Assembly: GCA_008931825.1 (NCBI GenBank)
Contig: QXVZ01004221.1
Location: forward strand, 1 to 20,673
Direction: 5' to 3'
Length of the DNA: 20,673 nt
Source: Phallusia fumigata
Taxonomy: Eukaryota > Chordata > Ascidiacea > Phlebobranchia > Ascidiidae
Shown here: positions 11,901 through 19,302 of the stretch, in pieces
Layout of the letters: the number at the start of each line of letters is the position of its first letter
Position numbering within the stretch: position 1 is the first letter of the stretch
Notes under the pieces: generated by a model
What the model saw: the letters and a program-made list of their open reading frames with translations, nothing else
Database searches by the model: none
What the model was told of the DNA's origin: nothing
Position numbers and translations under genes: made by a program

Positions 11901-14900
11901 TTTTACTGTTTGCGTAGCCAGTAGTTGTTGTTATTATTTTTGTGACATAATCAGTAACCGTTTGTGTATGGTTGGAATTTCGGGACGATATTGACAATAA
12001 TTGAAACGTTCTGGAGAAAAATTATTCTACTTTCATCACTGGGTGGTGCCAAACGGATGACTTTGTGCAGAGATGAAGTTAAACCTTGTGTTTCCGACAA
12101 AAAACGTTGAAGGACTCAGCTTTGTTTCTTGAAATCGGCTAACGTTTAAAATGCGATATATGACATGGTCTTACTCAGATTTCCCTCCACGTGCGCCTTT
12201 TTTTGCGTTTCGTGCAATGCAATTTTATTCCGCGCATCATTTTAGAATTTTGTTGCCCACCGAGTTCAGGAAACCACTTACTCTTCAATGAAGATCGGAT
12301 CTTTGTACCCCAAGTGTTTGTAGAGCTTCTTGTAATCATCCAAAGTCTTGATTGATTTAAAAAGACCTGGGAATTGGCGAAATTTTTTTAGCTGTGTATA
12401 AATATGAAACTGTGCTTTAAACAAACAAATCAACCTCGAAACGTTCTTTGAAAAGATTCATATTTCGCCTGTTAGTGGTTTTTATGTTTGAAACACGGCT
12501 TGACCAAGATTTTGAAACGAGTTAACACAGTGGTCACTAACATGCCTACTAATAACGGGACAAATTCTGTTAGAACCACGTATAATTGTATGTAGCGTAT
12601 GCTTATTAACGGTATTGACTTGCTTGTTGTTTGGTTAGATGTATGTTTTGCCTTAAAAACCCCATGCAAAGTAGCATACTTTTAGAAAGAAATACAAATT
12701 TATCTATCTAACTAACTTAATTGGGACTCATATAAATTCAGTCCTATAACCACGTTTAAATGAGAAATATTTTAACTAATTTGAGTTTTCTTAATAGAAC
12801 CTTGTTAATGAAAAACTGGGTTTAACCGATTTACTATAATTCACCTATGGTTATAAATAGATTTCAAAAACACCATCATATACCTCGGAAAAAACTTGAA
12901 ATGTTCATGGTTAAAGCGTCACGTCTAACAAGCTTTACCTTCACAAGCATCTAACGCAGGGGTGTCCAGCTTTTTTTACAGAAGACCTATTTTATTCAGG
13001 TGAACACGCCCGCGGGCCAGCGTGTAAGTTTTTAGGCATAAAATTAGTTCGCAACTACATCTCTGCACAACGATCTTATCAGCCTAATGGGATTTATGTT
13101 GCGTCAGCACCAGGCACTCTTCATTTTGTCGGTAAAATAAAATTCCATGAAAGGCTTTTGCGTGACGTCGAAAGTCGCTTTTACCCAGAAGCCTAATCCA
13201 AACTTTGGCCGGCCAAGTTCAACACAATCTGAAATCAAAGCCGCGGGCCGCACTTTGGACACCCCTGATCTAAAGTGAATACAAGATGACCGAGTGGTTA
13301 GCGACACTGCCTTGTGCACACAAGGTTGTGGGTTCTAATGCCATCTCGGTCGCTTGTGTTTCCCTGAGCAGGGGACTTAAGCGGCATTGCTCCAACCCAG
13401 AGGATCCTGATGGGTTGATCCAAATTGAAGACTTCGAAAAAATCAAACAAAAAATTATCCAACGGAACTGCAATGAAGCAGGTAGCTCGACGGCGGACTC
13501 ATAATGAGCATAACTCATTCACGCGTTGCTCCGCCCCCCGAGGATAAAAATGAAACAAACAAATGAAACAAACAAACAACCTACCACGGAGCAGATTCGT
13601 TCCAGTGTTATACGCAACTTCCAGCCCAGAGCCGCCAATGCTTTTCATGTGGTCGAAAGTTCGAAGAAATATCTTTGGGAGTTCCAGGAAGTTCTTCGCG
13701 TTCATGAATCTATTAACTCCCCAGCCCAAATCGTCCTCGCACATCGGAGCCGGATACCATTGAAATTTTACCCGATTTGACTCAATCTCGCTCTTACGTA
13801 AATCGCGAACTAGGGAGGAACTCTCTTGGTGAGGCAGCTTGGCTAAAATACAATTAGAAATATTTTAAATGAAACTTTTGTTCGTACGCGGTTAAGTCCA
13901 CCACGGGCGGCATAGTTTTTGACGGCATTTTGTGGTGACCCATAATATTTGTAAAGAAAATCAATCGACGATACACGTCGACTTTTATTACATTTTGCAA
14001 ACCTAAATTTCTGTATTACTTCGATTGTAGACGTTTGGAACAAGAGCGTAGCCAGTCAAAATTTAGGGGGGGGGGGACAAGTCACCAAACTTAATGTACA
14101 ACTTGGAATTTTTTTCCAGGGGAAGCCTACTTCAATGTACAATTTTTAAATTTGGGAGGGGCCATGGCCTCTTTTGCCTCCCCTCCCCCCTTTGCTACGC
14201 CCCTGGTTTGAAAGTGTTATTCGAACTTCTAGAGGCAATCAAATAAACGTACACGCCACTGCCAACATCAAACATTGCAACTTTTGATTGGAAAATTCTT
14301 AACACTAATGTTTCACGGGGCCTTTAGTGGCCGTTGAAATATATTTTACGACTCTCTGGCCTTAAGTGCACCAAATCTTGATGGAAAGTAAAAGTTGTTT
14401 TTGATGTACGGTGTTAGAATGACACACAACACAGTGTGTTACGGAATAGTCCTTAAGACAGTACAACACTTCACAACTTGTATAGGTTTTAATTTGAAAC
14501 CTTATATGTCAACTGACAAAGCATTACGTGCACAAGCATGCAATAATGAAACTTACCTTCCCCCTGCACAACTTTCATTTCATTTTCGTCGACCCAGTCA
14601 TAAACAGGGAACTCGTATTCGTTTCCTTCGTAATGTATCAACACTTTGTCGCACAACCAACTGTCCAACCAGCGCCCCGACAACTCTTGTTTAAACAAAA
14701 AGAATGGTTTTTTAAGTCACAAAAGACACAGGCAATTTGCCAGTTAACAAAAATACATGACCCAAAAACAAGACAGAAACAGCATTTACTTAGTGATACT
14801 ACAACTGGTACACCGATGCGTTTTCCTTCATGCTGGACTTCGACAACTTCAACGGAGCCACGTTTCAAGTTGCTACGGAACAGCGAAGATTTTCCAAGTT

Positions 14901-14988
14901 GCTCCCAGTGTGTGCTAATCCCAGCATCGCCGGTAATTCTGATGAGGACAGCGCATAAAGTTCCACTGGTGAGATACCTTCCGGACGT
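2728..14988 (-). CDS. PLAT-domain lipoxygenase (13 exons, lacks start codon exon)
   Basis: Non-heme iron dioxygenase expected to add O2 to polyunsaturated fatty acids such as arachidonate. Exons, in transcript order: 14988-14790, 14685-14557, 13842-13585, 12366-12282, 11171-11015, 9374-9117, 7612-7420, 6331-6251, 5923-5805, 5585-5466, 4584-4450, 4280-4182, 2907-2728. All phases agree and the total is 2013 nt (670 residues plus TAG). Residues 1-110 form most of a PLAT/C2-like membrane-binding domain; the rest is the helical catalytic domain. Iron ligands visible, numbered from the first exon listed: H366 and H371 (HFLSTH), H548 and N552 (AQHASVN), and the terminal I670. These match human 5-LOX H367, H372, H550, N554 and C-terminal Ile nearly residue for residue. 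Ala409 sits at the stereocontrol (Coffa) position. The start codon is missing; a candidate first exon lies upstream. Subfamily (5-, 12- or 15-LOX type) cannot be set by eye. It looks intact and functional. Confidence 0.94.
3229..3471 (-). mobile_element. tRNA-derived SINE, copy 2
   Basis: Minus-strand head GATGGCCGAGTGGTTGGAGG with a worn B box (GGTTTGTGGTTGTAATC), then AAAAATCAAACAAAAAATTA and GGTGGACTCATACGAGCATA. The tail is AATAAAGAAAAGAAACAAAC. Lies in the last lipoxygenase intron. More diverged in the head than the copy at 13285. Confidence 0.75.
4182..4280 (-). CDS. Lipoxygenase exon (99 nt)
   Basis: Acceptor TGTTTTACAG, donor GTGAGT, phase 0 to phase 0. Encodes ATLERIIATLPD, then SFSYSLSCFNDDE, aligned to T.EQIVDTLPD and VWALSQFQENE. 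The usual VW pair of this helix is replaced by SY, a mild divergence in an otherwise well-kept segment. Confidence 0.9.
4450..4584 (-). CDS. Lipoxygenase exon: third iron histidine and asparagine
   Basis: 135 nt, phase 0 to phase 0, acceptor ATGTTTTAG, donor GTAACG. Encodes VHLCTIMIFTSSAQHASVNF, the lipoxygenase signature IFT.SAQHA.VN with the His and Asn that ligate iron. It continues with GQMETYQFVPNSPGCM, matching GQYDW..WIPNAPP.M. Trp of the usual YDW is replaced by Thr-Tyr here. Confidence 0.95.
4826..4890. mobile_element. hAT-like transposon end fragment
   Basis: CAGTGATTCTCAAAGTGGGG followed by a palindromic GGTCCCCTAGGGGTCCGTGG, a typical left end of hAT elements. No matching right end was found, so the element is truncated or its far end is unrecognisable. 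Confidence 0.5.
5466..5585 (-). CDS. Lipoxygenase exon ending at a GC donor
   Basis: 120 nt, phase 0 to phase 0, acceptor GTTGTGCAG. Encodes DHELQEWAFDLAHEGFGW, then GFPDQITTVSEL, equal to DPELQ.F and GFP.S..... in the family. The best exon end is CTG|GCAAGC, a GC rather than GT donor: joining here gives a gap-free alignment into the next exon. A GT 12 nt further (ACT|GTTTCT) is also in frame but would insert four extra residues. Confidence 0.88.
5805..5923 (-). CDS. Lipoxygenase exon: YRDD motif
   Basis: 119 nt, phase 1 to phase 0, donor GTAAGC. Encodes LLPNYHYRDDAILLW, then KVLNIYYQSDQ, matching IPYYFYRDDG..VW and V..IYY..D of lipoxygenases. I placed the acceptor at CATTTAG because it gives the same spacing as 5-LOX. 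An in-phase acceptor 12 nt upstream (TACTGCAG, exon start 5935) would add four residues. Confidence 0.87.
6251..6331 (-). CDS. Lipoxygenase exon (81 nt)
   Basis: Acceptor TTTTTGTTGCAG, phase 1 to phase 1. Encodes SLSALRHCYKTFNVLQLDIP followed by ALLKSKG. This aligns with the family stretch that ends P..I..RG just before the 'YRDD' motif. The donor G|GTTTGA is weak, but it is the only one found that keeps frame with the next exon; a better-looking GTAATT lies 6 nt further on but is out of frame. Confidence 0.83.
6480..6545 (-). repeat. tRNA-like fragment (SINE head relic)
   Basis: Minus strand reads GTAAGAGCGCCGG, a D-arm-like box, then TCGTGGGTTCAAATCCCATC with a perfect B box and T stem. 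The 5' acceptor half and matching acceptor stem are missing, cut by the fold-back element. Best read as a broken tRNA or SINE head rather than an active tRNA gene. Confidence 0.55.
6546..6782. mobile_element. Fold-back (long inverted-repeat) MITE
   Basis: Two ~105 bp arms, starting AAGGCCGATTCACACCAG and ending with its complement, are near-perfect inverted copies with a loop of only ~20 nt. Neither arm codes for protein. No clear target duplication. It inserted beside a tRNA-like sequence, in the intron between lipoxygenase exons 7612-7420 and 6331-6251. Confidence 0.88.
7233..7399. mobile_element. Decayed hAT-like MITE
   Basis: Starts CAGTGGTTCTCAACCGG like the 15872 family and ends AAAAAAGGTTAGGATCCATTG, a degraded right end. 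No target duplication visible. Sits about 20 nt downstream of the lipoxygenase exon ending at 7420. Confidence 0.5.
7420..7612 (-). CDS. Lipoxygenase exon: first two iron-ligand histidines
   Basis: 193 nt, phase 0 to phase 1, acceptor CTTTTGCAG, donor GTAAGT. Opens with WHYHFLSTHGVSETF: the H-x4-H pair binds the catalytic iron. Then HPLYKLLRPHL and TINTDAR, equal to HPIFKLL.PH and INT.AR of the family. The Ala in TDAR is the residue that favours S stereochemistry, where R-lipoxygenases carry Gly. Confidence 0.95.
7816..8519 (-). pseudogene. LINE C-terminal coding relic
   Basis: Minus strand begins ALALLEDSDGLGAAKWM, is broken by the 70 bp tandem repeat, then resumes LPRRAWTRLNSLRTGVG, MYKWGLAPSADCECG and EEQTADHITNRCP, ending at 7816. 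The R.AW..LN.LRTG.G...MHKWG....C.CG..EQT..H....C pattern is the cysteine-containing C-terminus of non-LTR retrotransposon polymerases. Dead: the repeat length is not a multiple of three and no upstream polymerase is present. Confidence 0.75.
8061..8335. repeat. 70 bp minisatellite, four copies
   Basis: Units begin CAAATCCGGGTGG at 8061, 8131, 8201 and 8271, exact 70 bp spacing, with a few substitutions between units. The unit contains TGGTTTGTTGGTGGGGTTG. It lies inside the LINE coding relic and is built from its sequence. Confidence 0.92.
9117..9374 (-). CDS. Lipoxygenase exon: IYIVDY to AK.Y.R segment
   Basis: 258 nt, phase 0 to phase 0, acceptor ATTTGTGCAG, donor GTAATT. Encodes GRIYIVDYTF, then PIAIQLIPGD, then YYDWLLAKMYFRATMSSMHE. 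These match the strongly conserved IFIVDF, PIAIQL and DWLLAKIWVR motifs. It ends on the His-Glu of the 'LHE' motif, so the iron-ligand helix is split between this exon and the next. Confidence 0.95.
9375..11014. other. Lipoxygenase intron (largest clean one)
   Basis: No exon-like sequence found. Holds paired TGACGTCA words near 9545 and 9580, and a GC-richer block (about 10030-10260) followed by AATAAA at 10332. Inverted words CGCTATGAT/ATCATAGCG and GAAATAAAC/GTTTATTTC lie around 10310-10400. A plus-strand 102-codon frame at 10591-10899 is unrecognised and treated as chance. Confidence 0.5.
11015..11171 (-). CDS. Lipoxygenase exon
   Basis: 157 nt, phase 2 to phase 0, acceptor GAATTACAG, donor GTAGGA. 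Encodes WMKDEEMGRQVLTGISP, then LPSDLTLDDEIR. It corresponds to the 'W..D..FG.Q.L.G.NP' signature and the region just before the conserved IYIVDY strand. The downstream join gives DDEIR|AGRIYIVDY. Confidence 0.92.
11268..11486. mobile_element. hAT-like MITE relic
   Basis: Left end GAGTGGTTCCCGGCC and right end GGTTGGGAACCACTG are inverted relatives of the 15872 family. Flanks (atttaag / gtttaaac) suggest a decayed target duplication. Lies in an intron just upstream of lipoxygenase exon 11171-11015. Confidence 0.6.
12282..12366 (-). CDS. Lipoxygenase exon: short helical segment
   Basis: 85 nt, phase 1 to phase 2, acceptor TTCCCAG, donor GTAAGT. Encodes LFKSIKTLDDYKKLYKHLG, equivalent to the family motif with an aromatic/acidic F.....DY..IF helix early in the catalytic domain. 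Too short to stand out as an ORF; identified by phase and by homology to its neighbours. Confidence 0.88.
12957..13267. mobile_element. hAT-type MITE, 311 bp
   Basis: Ends CAGGGGTGTCCA and TGGACACCCCTG are exact inverted complements. Target duplication atctaacg (12949-12956) and atctaaag (13268-13275) agrees at 7 of 8. Lies in the intron between lipoxygenase exons 13842-13585 and 12366-12282. No coding capacity. Confidence 0.85.
13285..13580 (+). mobile_element. tRNA-derived SINE, copy 1
   Basis: Head GATGACCGAGTGGTTAGCGACACTGCC with a downstream GGTTGTGGGTTCTAAT B box resembles a Ser/Leu-type tRNA. The body is unrelated and the tail is rich in AAATGAAACAAACAAA. Same family as 3229-3471 in opposite orientation (shared AAAATCAAACAAAAAATTAT and GGCGGACTCATA-like segments). 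The tail stops within a few bases of the splice donor at 13584. Confidence 0.8.
13585..13842 (-). CDS. Lipoxygenase exon: PLAT-catalytic linker
   Basis: 258 nt from acceptor ATTTTAG, phase 1 to phase 1, donor GTAGGT. The product runs AKLPHQESS, then LRKSEIESNRVKFQWYPAP, then NAKNFLELPKIF. This matches the family's HRRKELE...Y.W linker and the 'A..F.ELP..' segment that opens the catalytic domain. A SINE abuts the downstream splice donor (13285-13580). Confidence 0.92.
14044..14205. mobile_element. Small inverted-end element with G/C runs
   Basis: Left end GAGCGTAGCC followed by a ten-G run, right end CCTCCCCCCTTTGCTACGCCC. The ends are imperfect inverted complements (GCGTAGC / GCTACGC). It also contains two TTCAATGTACAA-like words. 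Lies in the intron between exons 14685-14557 and 13842-13585. Confidence 0.55.
14557..14685 (-). CDS. Lipoxygenase exon: PLAT domain, second half
   Basis: 129 nt, phase 1 to phase 1, donor GTAAGT. Encodes LSGRWLDSW followed by YEFPVYDWVDE, matching the conserved WLNDDWYL and IEFPCYRW strands of lipoxygenase PLAT domains. The exposed tryptophans are those expected to help membrane docking in this family. Acceptor is AACAAG; taking the next AG (2 nt later) would break the frame. Confidence 0.9.
14790..14988 (-). CDS. Lipoxygenase exon: PLAT domain, first half
   Basis: Follows the acceptor TTTGTGCAG and reads from TSGRYLTSGTLCAVLIRITG, a typical PLAT opening (TG..R..AGT.A.V.I.I.G). The exon starts in phase 0 and ends in phase 1 at a GTAAAT donor. 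The usual first beta strand of the domain is not in this exon, so a coding exon must precede it. Confidence 0.88.
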
Positions 14989-15871
14989 CTGCACAAATAA
15001 ACGACAAAAAAATCTTTGCAAACAAATGTACTGCCACCTTTTGCAGTTGTATAGCCGAGTCATGGCAACGTTATGATTTCTATAATCGCCACTTTAGTTA
15101 CATAAACAAAAAATTAAAAATGGGGTTGTTTTCAGTAAACAGCAACAGGTAAAAGAGTGAATCTTAACTCTTTTTATTTATGTCGCTACCCCTTTAAGAT
15201 CACAAACCTGTTCTTGCATGTATACCCCCTTCAGTAATTTACGGAAAGATTGTGATTTAATAATTGTACTTATGTCCAAATAATATACCATACTCGTACC
15301 CCTAAGAAAAGACTCGTACCGCCCAGGGGTACGAGTACCCTGCTTAAGAACCCCTGGGTTAGTTAAAAAAAATGCAATTTAAAAAATAATTCCACTGATT
15401 CATTGAAGGTGGTCTTTTTAAAAAATAATGTTCATGCATTAGATACAGCAACCACACTAAAATTGTTTCCTGCAATTATAGTTCAATCAAATTGTTGCAA
15501 CAACTCACGTAAATTGATGCTCTATACGTTTCCATTAGTTTGCAGCACTAGTATTTTGCTTGACGAGCTGCAAATTTGGAAGCCTCACAATACAAACTGC
15601 TCTTATGGTTGTTTTCGCGGCTCAGTAATGTACTAAAGGTAAAACAACACACCCACAAGATGTAAACACCACTGTACAGCTTAAAAAAGCAATACGCAGG
15701 CCGTAGGTTGAAACAAAGCAAGCTGTAAATAAACAAGACATGTACACACGATGTGCAAAAGGGGAAATAACACCTGCTATCTAAATACTTGTCACAATGA
15801 GGTATTGTTGTTGTGATTATAGCTCAGTTGAACGCCTTTGTTAGAACCTGGAGAAACTTTTAGACCTAGAC

Positions 15872-15966
15872 CAGTGGTTCTCAACCGGGGAGAAATTTCT
15901 CCGAGAAATGAGAAGTTCCAAAATAAGCGAAGGGGGGAATGAATCAAAAAAGGTTGGGAAACACTG
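15872..15966. mobile_element. Short hAT-like MITE, copy A
   Basis: Ends are CAGTGGTTCTCAACC and its inverted complement (GGTTGGGAAACACTG). Flanks acctagac and gcgtagac agree at 6 of 8 positions, as expected for a worn 8 bp hAT target duplication. Length 95 bp, non-coding. Confidence 0.75.
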
Positions 15967-16002
15967 GCGTAGACACATGTTGTCGCCAGTATTGCTTTTC
16001 GG

Positions 16003-16380
16003 AACAAAACGGGTGAACTATTTCAATTTCAACAGCCAATTTCAATGTTCGGCAAAACAGTTATACAAACAAATTGATATTTTAAACACGTATGACATGA
16101 ATAACCAGGAACTAGCGAAATTTGTTTTTCATTTCAAAAACAGAAACCTACCTCCAGTCTTCGACGATTAACTGATCAACATATCATTGGTACATAAACA
16201 TACTACAAGAGGTGCTCTACGCCAAGAGTACTTTGTTTCACGAGTTCCACCAATCGCGGCCAACAAACTTGTATAAAGTATGGAACGAAATGCCTTAAGA
16301 TACATACAAACACAAAAAAACGGAATGACAGCTTTTAAACGCGATTTGAAACTTTTCTTTTTGACAAGCTCTTTTAAAAC
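16003..16380 (+). pseudogene. LINE reverse-transcriptase 3' coding relic, copy A
   Basis: Plus-strand frames read KQLYKQIDILNTYDMNN, then FVFHFKNRNLPPVFDD, a stop, then Y-F-V-S-R-V-P and MTAFKRDLKLFFL. This is the typical C-terminal tail of Jockey/CR1-like non-LTR elements (QL...L.I.., FM.....LP..F.., then F...LK..L). A stop after VFDD and frame changes show it is dead. The element lies antisense in the putative first intron, and its end lies close to the candidate exon's splice donor. Confidence 0.7.
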
Positions 16381-16417
16381 AACAGTCACAAAAAATCTTA
16401 CAGTTTGTTGTGTGTAC

Positions 16418-16612
16418 CTGGTATGTAGAACCGCGGGGTCCACTATTTACATTCCACGGGGCGTTTTGTCTTAAATTGTGCTCCAAGCCTTTCAACTGAT
16501 TACCCTTGACTGGCATGTTTCCAATCATTGCCCACAGAAATTGCACTAATTGACTAGCCGCCAACGTTAGCGTGTTCACGTATGCACGCCGTTTCGTGCG
16601 CTGCATTCTCAT
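16418..16612 (-). CDS. Candidate lipoxygenase first exon, copy A
   Basis: 65 codons from ATG, with a stop directly before it in frame, to CAG|GTACAC (phase 0). This phase joins the PLAT exon at 14988. It encodes a basic start (MRMQRTKRRA), a hydrophobic stretch (TLTLAASQLVQFLWAMIG) and an end GPRGSTYQ that resembles the lead-in to PLAT strand 1. Compared with copy B it has 7 amino-acid changes and 7 silent codon changes, with no indel, while flanking DNA has indels; that favours coding constraint. Odd point: the frame continues YQVHTT past the donor, a better PLAT strand than the spliced version, and a stronger GTAAGA donor there is in the wrong phase. It may instead belong to an unrecognised transcript. 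Confidence 0.55.
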
Positions 16613-17390
16613 TCAAAAAAATTAAAAACTGATTGCGTATTTCCTTTTCCTTAACAAACCTATTAAAACATTAATAAATTTGCCATTTTCAAACAGGTAA
16701 AGAATTCTTTCTATGTTACTCTAGCAACNCTCTTTTTATTTATGTCGCTACCCCTTTAACAAACCAGTTCTTGCATGTATACCCCCTTCAGTAATATACG
16801 GAAAGATTGTGATTTAATAATTGTACTTATGTCCAAATAATAAACCATACTCGTGCCCCTAAGAAAATAACCCCTGGGTTTGTTAAAACAAATGCAATTT
16901 TAAAAAATAATTCCACTGATTCATTGAAGGGTCTTTTTAAAAAATAATGTTCATGCATTAGATACAGCAACCACACTAAAATTGTTTCCTGCAATTATAG
17001 TTCAATCTAATTGTTGCAACAACTCACGTAAATTGATGCTCTATACGTTTCCATTAGTTTGCAGCACTAGTATTTTGCTTGACGAGCTGCAAATTTGGAA
17101 GCAGCACAATACAAACTGCTCTTATGGTTGTTTTCGCGGCTCAGTAATGTAGTAAAGGTAAAACAACACACCCACAAGATGTAAACACCACTGTGCAGCT
17201 TAAAAAAGCAATGCGCGGGCCGTAGGTTGTAACAAAGCAAGCTGTAAATAAACAAGACATGTATACACGATGTGCAAAAGGGGAAATAACACCTGCTGTC
17301 TAAATACTTGTCACAATGATGTATTGTTGTTGTGATTATAGCTCAGTTGAACGCCTTTGTTAGAACCTGGAGAAACTTTTAGGCCTAAAC

Positions 17391-17485
17391 CAGTGGTTCC
17401 CAAGCGAGGAGGAATTTCTCCGAGGAATGAAAAGTTCCAAAATAAGCGATGGCGGAAATGCATCAAAAAAGGTTGGGAACCACTG
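17391..17485. mobile_element. Short hAT-like MITE, copy B
   Basis: Same insertion as in copy A, with ends CAGTGGTTCCCAA and TTGGGAACCACTG. It moved with the larger duplication and is not an independent insertion. Confidence 0.75.
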
Positions 17486-17509
17486 TACTAGACACATGTT
17501 GTGGCCAGT

Positions 17510-17890
17510 TTTGCTTTTCGGAACAAAACGGGTGAACTATTTCAATTTCAACAGCCAATTTCAGTGTTCGGCAAAACAGTTATACAAACAAATTAATATT
17601 TTAAACACATATGACATGCATAACCTGGAAATAGCGAAATTTGTTTTTCATTTCAAAAACAGAAACCTACCTCCAGTCTTCGACGATTAACTGATTAACA
17701 TATCATCGGTACATAAACATGCTACAAAAGGTGCTCTATGCCTAGAGTACTTTGTTCCACGAGTTTTCACCAATCGCGGCCAACAAACGTTAAGGTATAA
17801 TGTGCCAAATATGGAACGAAATACCTTGTAAGAATACAAACGCAAAAACCGGAATGATAGCTTTTAAGCGCATTTTAAAACTTTTCTTTT
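17510..17890 (+). pseudogene. LINE reverse-transcriptase 3' coding relic, copy B
   Basis: Same relic as in copy A, with NILNTYDMHNLEIAKF and FHFKNRNLPPVFDD and the same stop codon. The shared stop shows the element was already inactive before the two copies separated. Confidence 0.7.
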
Positions 17891-17946
17891 TGACCACCTA
17901 CTCTTAAAAAACAGTCACAAAAAATCTTACTAGTTGTTGTGTGTAC

Positions 17947-18141
17947 CTGGTATGTAGAACCACGAGGTCTTCTATTTACATTCCACGGGGTGTTTTGTCT
18001 TAAATTATGCTCCAAGCCTGTCAACTGATTACCCTTGACTGGCATGTTTCCAATTATTGCCCACAGAAATTGCACTAATTGACTCGCCGCCAACGTTAGC
18101 GTGTTCAAATATGCACGTCTTTTCGTGCGCTGCAATCGCAT
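17947..18141 (-). CDS. Candidate lipoxygenase first exon, copy B
   Basis: Same 65-codon exon as at 16418-16612, with the same ATG, reading frame and CAG|GTACAC donor. Differences are M3L, V12L, M29I, K41T, A51T, S57R and G58R. Here the frame stays open upstream to an ATG at 18237, so the start is less certain. It could be a true alternative first exon, or the second haplotype of a single exon if the duplication is an assembly effect. Confidence 0.5.
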
Positions 18142-18691
18142 TCGAAAAAAAATTAAAAACTGGTTGCGTATTTCCTTTTCCGTAATAACGCTCTTAAAAA
18201 ACATGAAAAAATTTGCCATTTTCTGACAGTTGAACATTGATTACTAAAAACACGCATTTCTAGATCATGTTTTTTTTTAAATAACAAGGACTTGGTAGTT
18301 TTAAAGTTAAAAACGTGACCGGCAATGTCCCAGCCAATGCTAAAACAGTAATAGGACTTTTGGCCTAGGGAAAAACTGACATCGTTTTTTGGGGATAGGT
18401 TTTATTTCCTCTATTGGACATTGCACATAAAAACACCTATATGCTACCGTTTACCACACCCATAGTGTAGACACAAATTGCAGGAAAAATGTAACAGAAG
18501 ATACTAGGGCCTGTATAGCGGCAACAAGTAACAAAACACAAAATGCACCATAAATTATAGTAGCCACAAGTACTTGAAATATATTAGGAATACAACTACA
18601 TTAGTTTTTGTTACAATTAGCTCTACGATAAACTGTACACGTTTCGAAAGTTCGACTTGGTTATCAAATTTTTCATAATATATGTACAGAC

Positions 18692-19115
18692 CAGTGTTTC
18701 ATACCGGAACGGAACGAAAAGAAATAACGTTATTCGGTCTGGGCAATTTATTTATTTCGGTATTTCGTTCCGGTACCGATATTTTTATTTCGTTCCGGTC
18801 TGACCGAAACAAAATTATAACGGTATTTTTTCGGTATTTCGGTCTGTGTTTCTTGTCAAATCTAATTAACTGCAGTGTGAACAAACTCTCAACCGAACAA
18901 AGTAAGCAAGTTGCAACACGAAAATGTTGTTGTTTGGTGGCTAATACGTCACATACCATTTAACACAAGGATAATGTTAGGTATCAAACAGGAAATTTCA
19001 AGCAACTCCTCCGTGATATATGTCAAGACCGAAATACCGGAATAAAAAATAGCGGTATTTCGTTCCGTTCCGACCAAAATTTATTTATTTCGTTCCGTTC
19101 CGTTATGAAACACTG
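18692..19115. mobile_element. hAT-type MITE with perfect 8 bp target duplication
   Basis: Terminal inverted repeats CAGTGTTTCATACCGGAACG and CGTTCCGTTATGAAACACTG (sub-terminal GGAACGGAACGAAA shared). Flanked by GTACAGAC at 18684-18691 and again at 19116-19123, identical 8-mers as hAT insertion makes. The 424 bp interior has repeated CGGTATTTCG(T/G)TCC words and no transposase. It lies between the two genes. Confidence 0.9.
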
Positions 19116-19302
19116 GTACAGACAACGTTTTATATACAACACATGGTAAAATTAGTTACATTAAAATAAATATTACGCATGGCGCCAAATTTGGTCCTGC
19201 TTTCCAATCTAAGTTAAAACAAACTTAAAAAAAAAACTTTGCCAAGCCCCAAACCCCTCACCGCACAAAATTGGCTCACAAACACACACGATGACGTCAC
19301 GA

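Larger units (their letters stand above)
15168..16728. repeat. Direct duplication, copy A (~1.5 kb)
   Basis: Aligns end to end with 16730-18250, starting from CTCTTTTTATTTATG in each. Divergence is several percent by eye, with scattered indels; for example, a ~35 nt run near 15309-15345 is absent from B. It contains a 95 bp hAT-like MITE, a LINE 3' relic and the candidate first exon. The copy ends at the N at 16729. Confidence 0.9.
16730..18250. repeat. Direct duplication, copy B (~1.5 kb)
   Basis: Second copy of 15168-16728, beginning right after the N. Similarity is clear to about 18225 (TTTGCCATTTTC) and becomes weak just beyond. Order of contents is the same as in copy A. Confidence 0.9.

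Noticed and set aside
18699-18959. Frames on both strands inside 18692-19115
   Set aside because: They translate the MITE interior; no transposase motifs are present.
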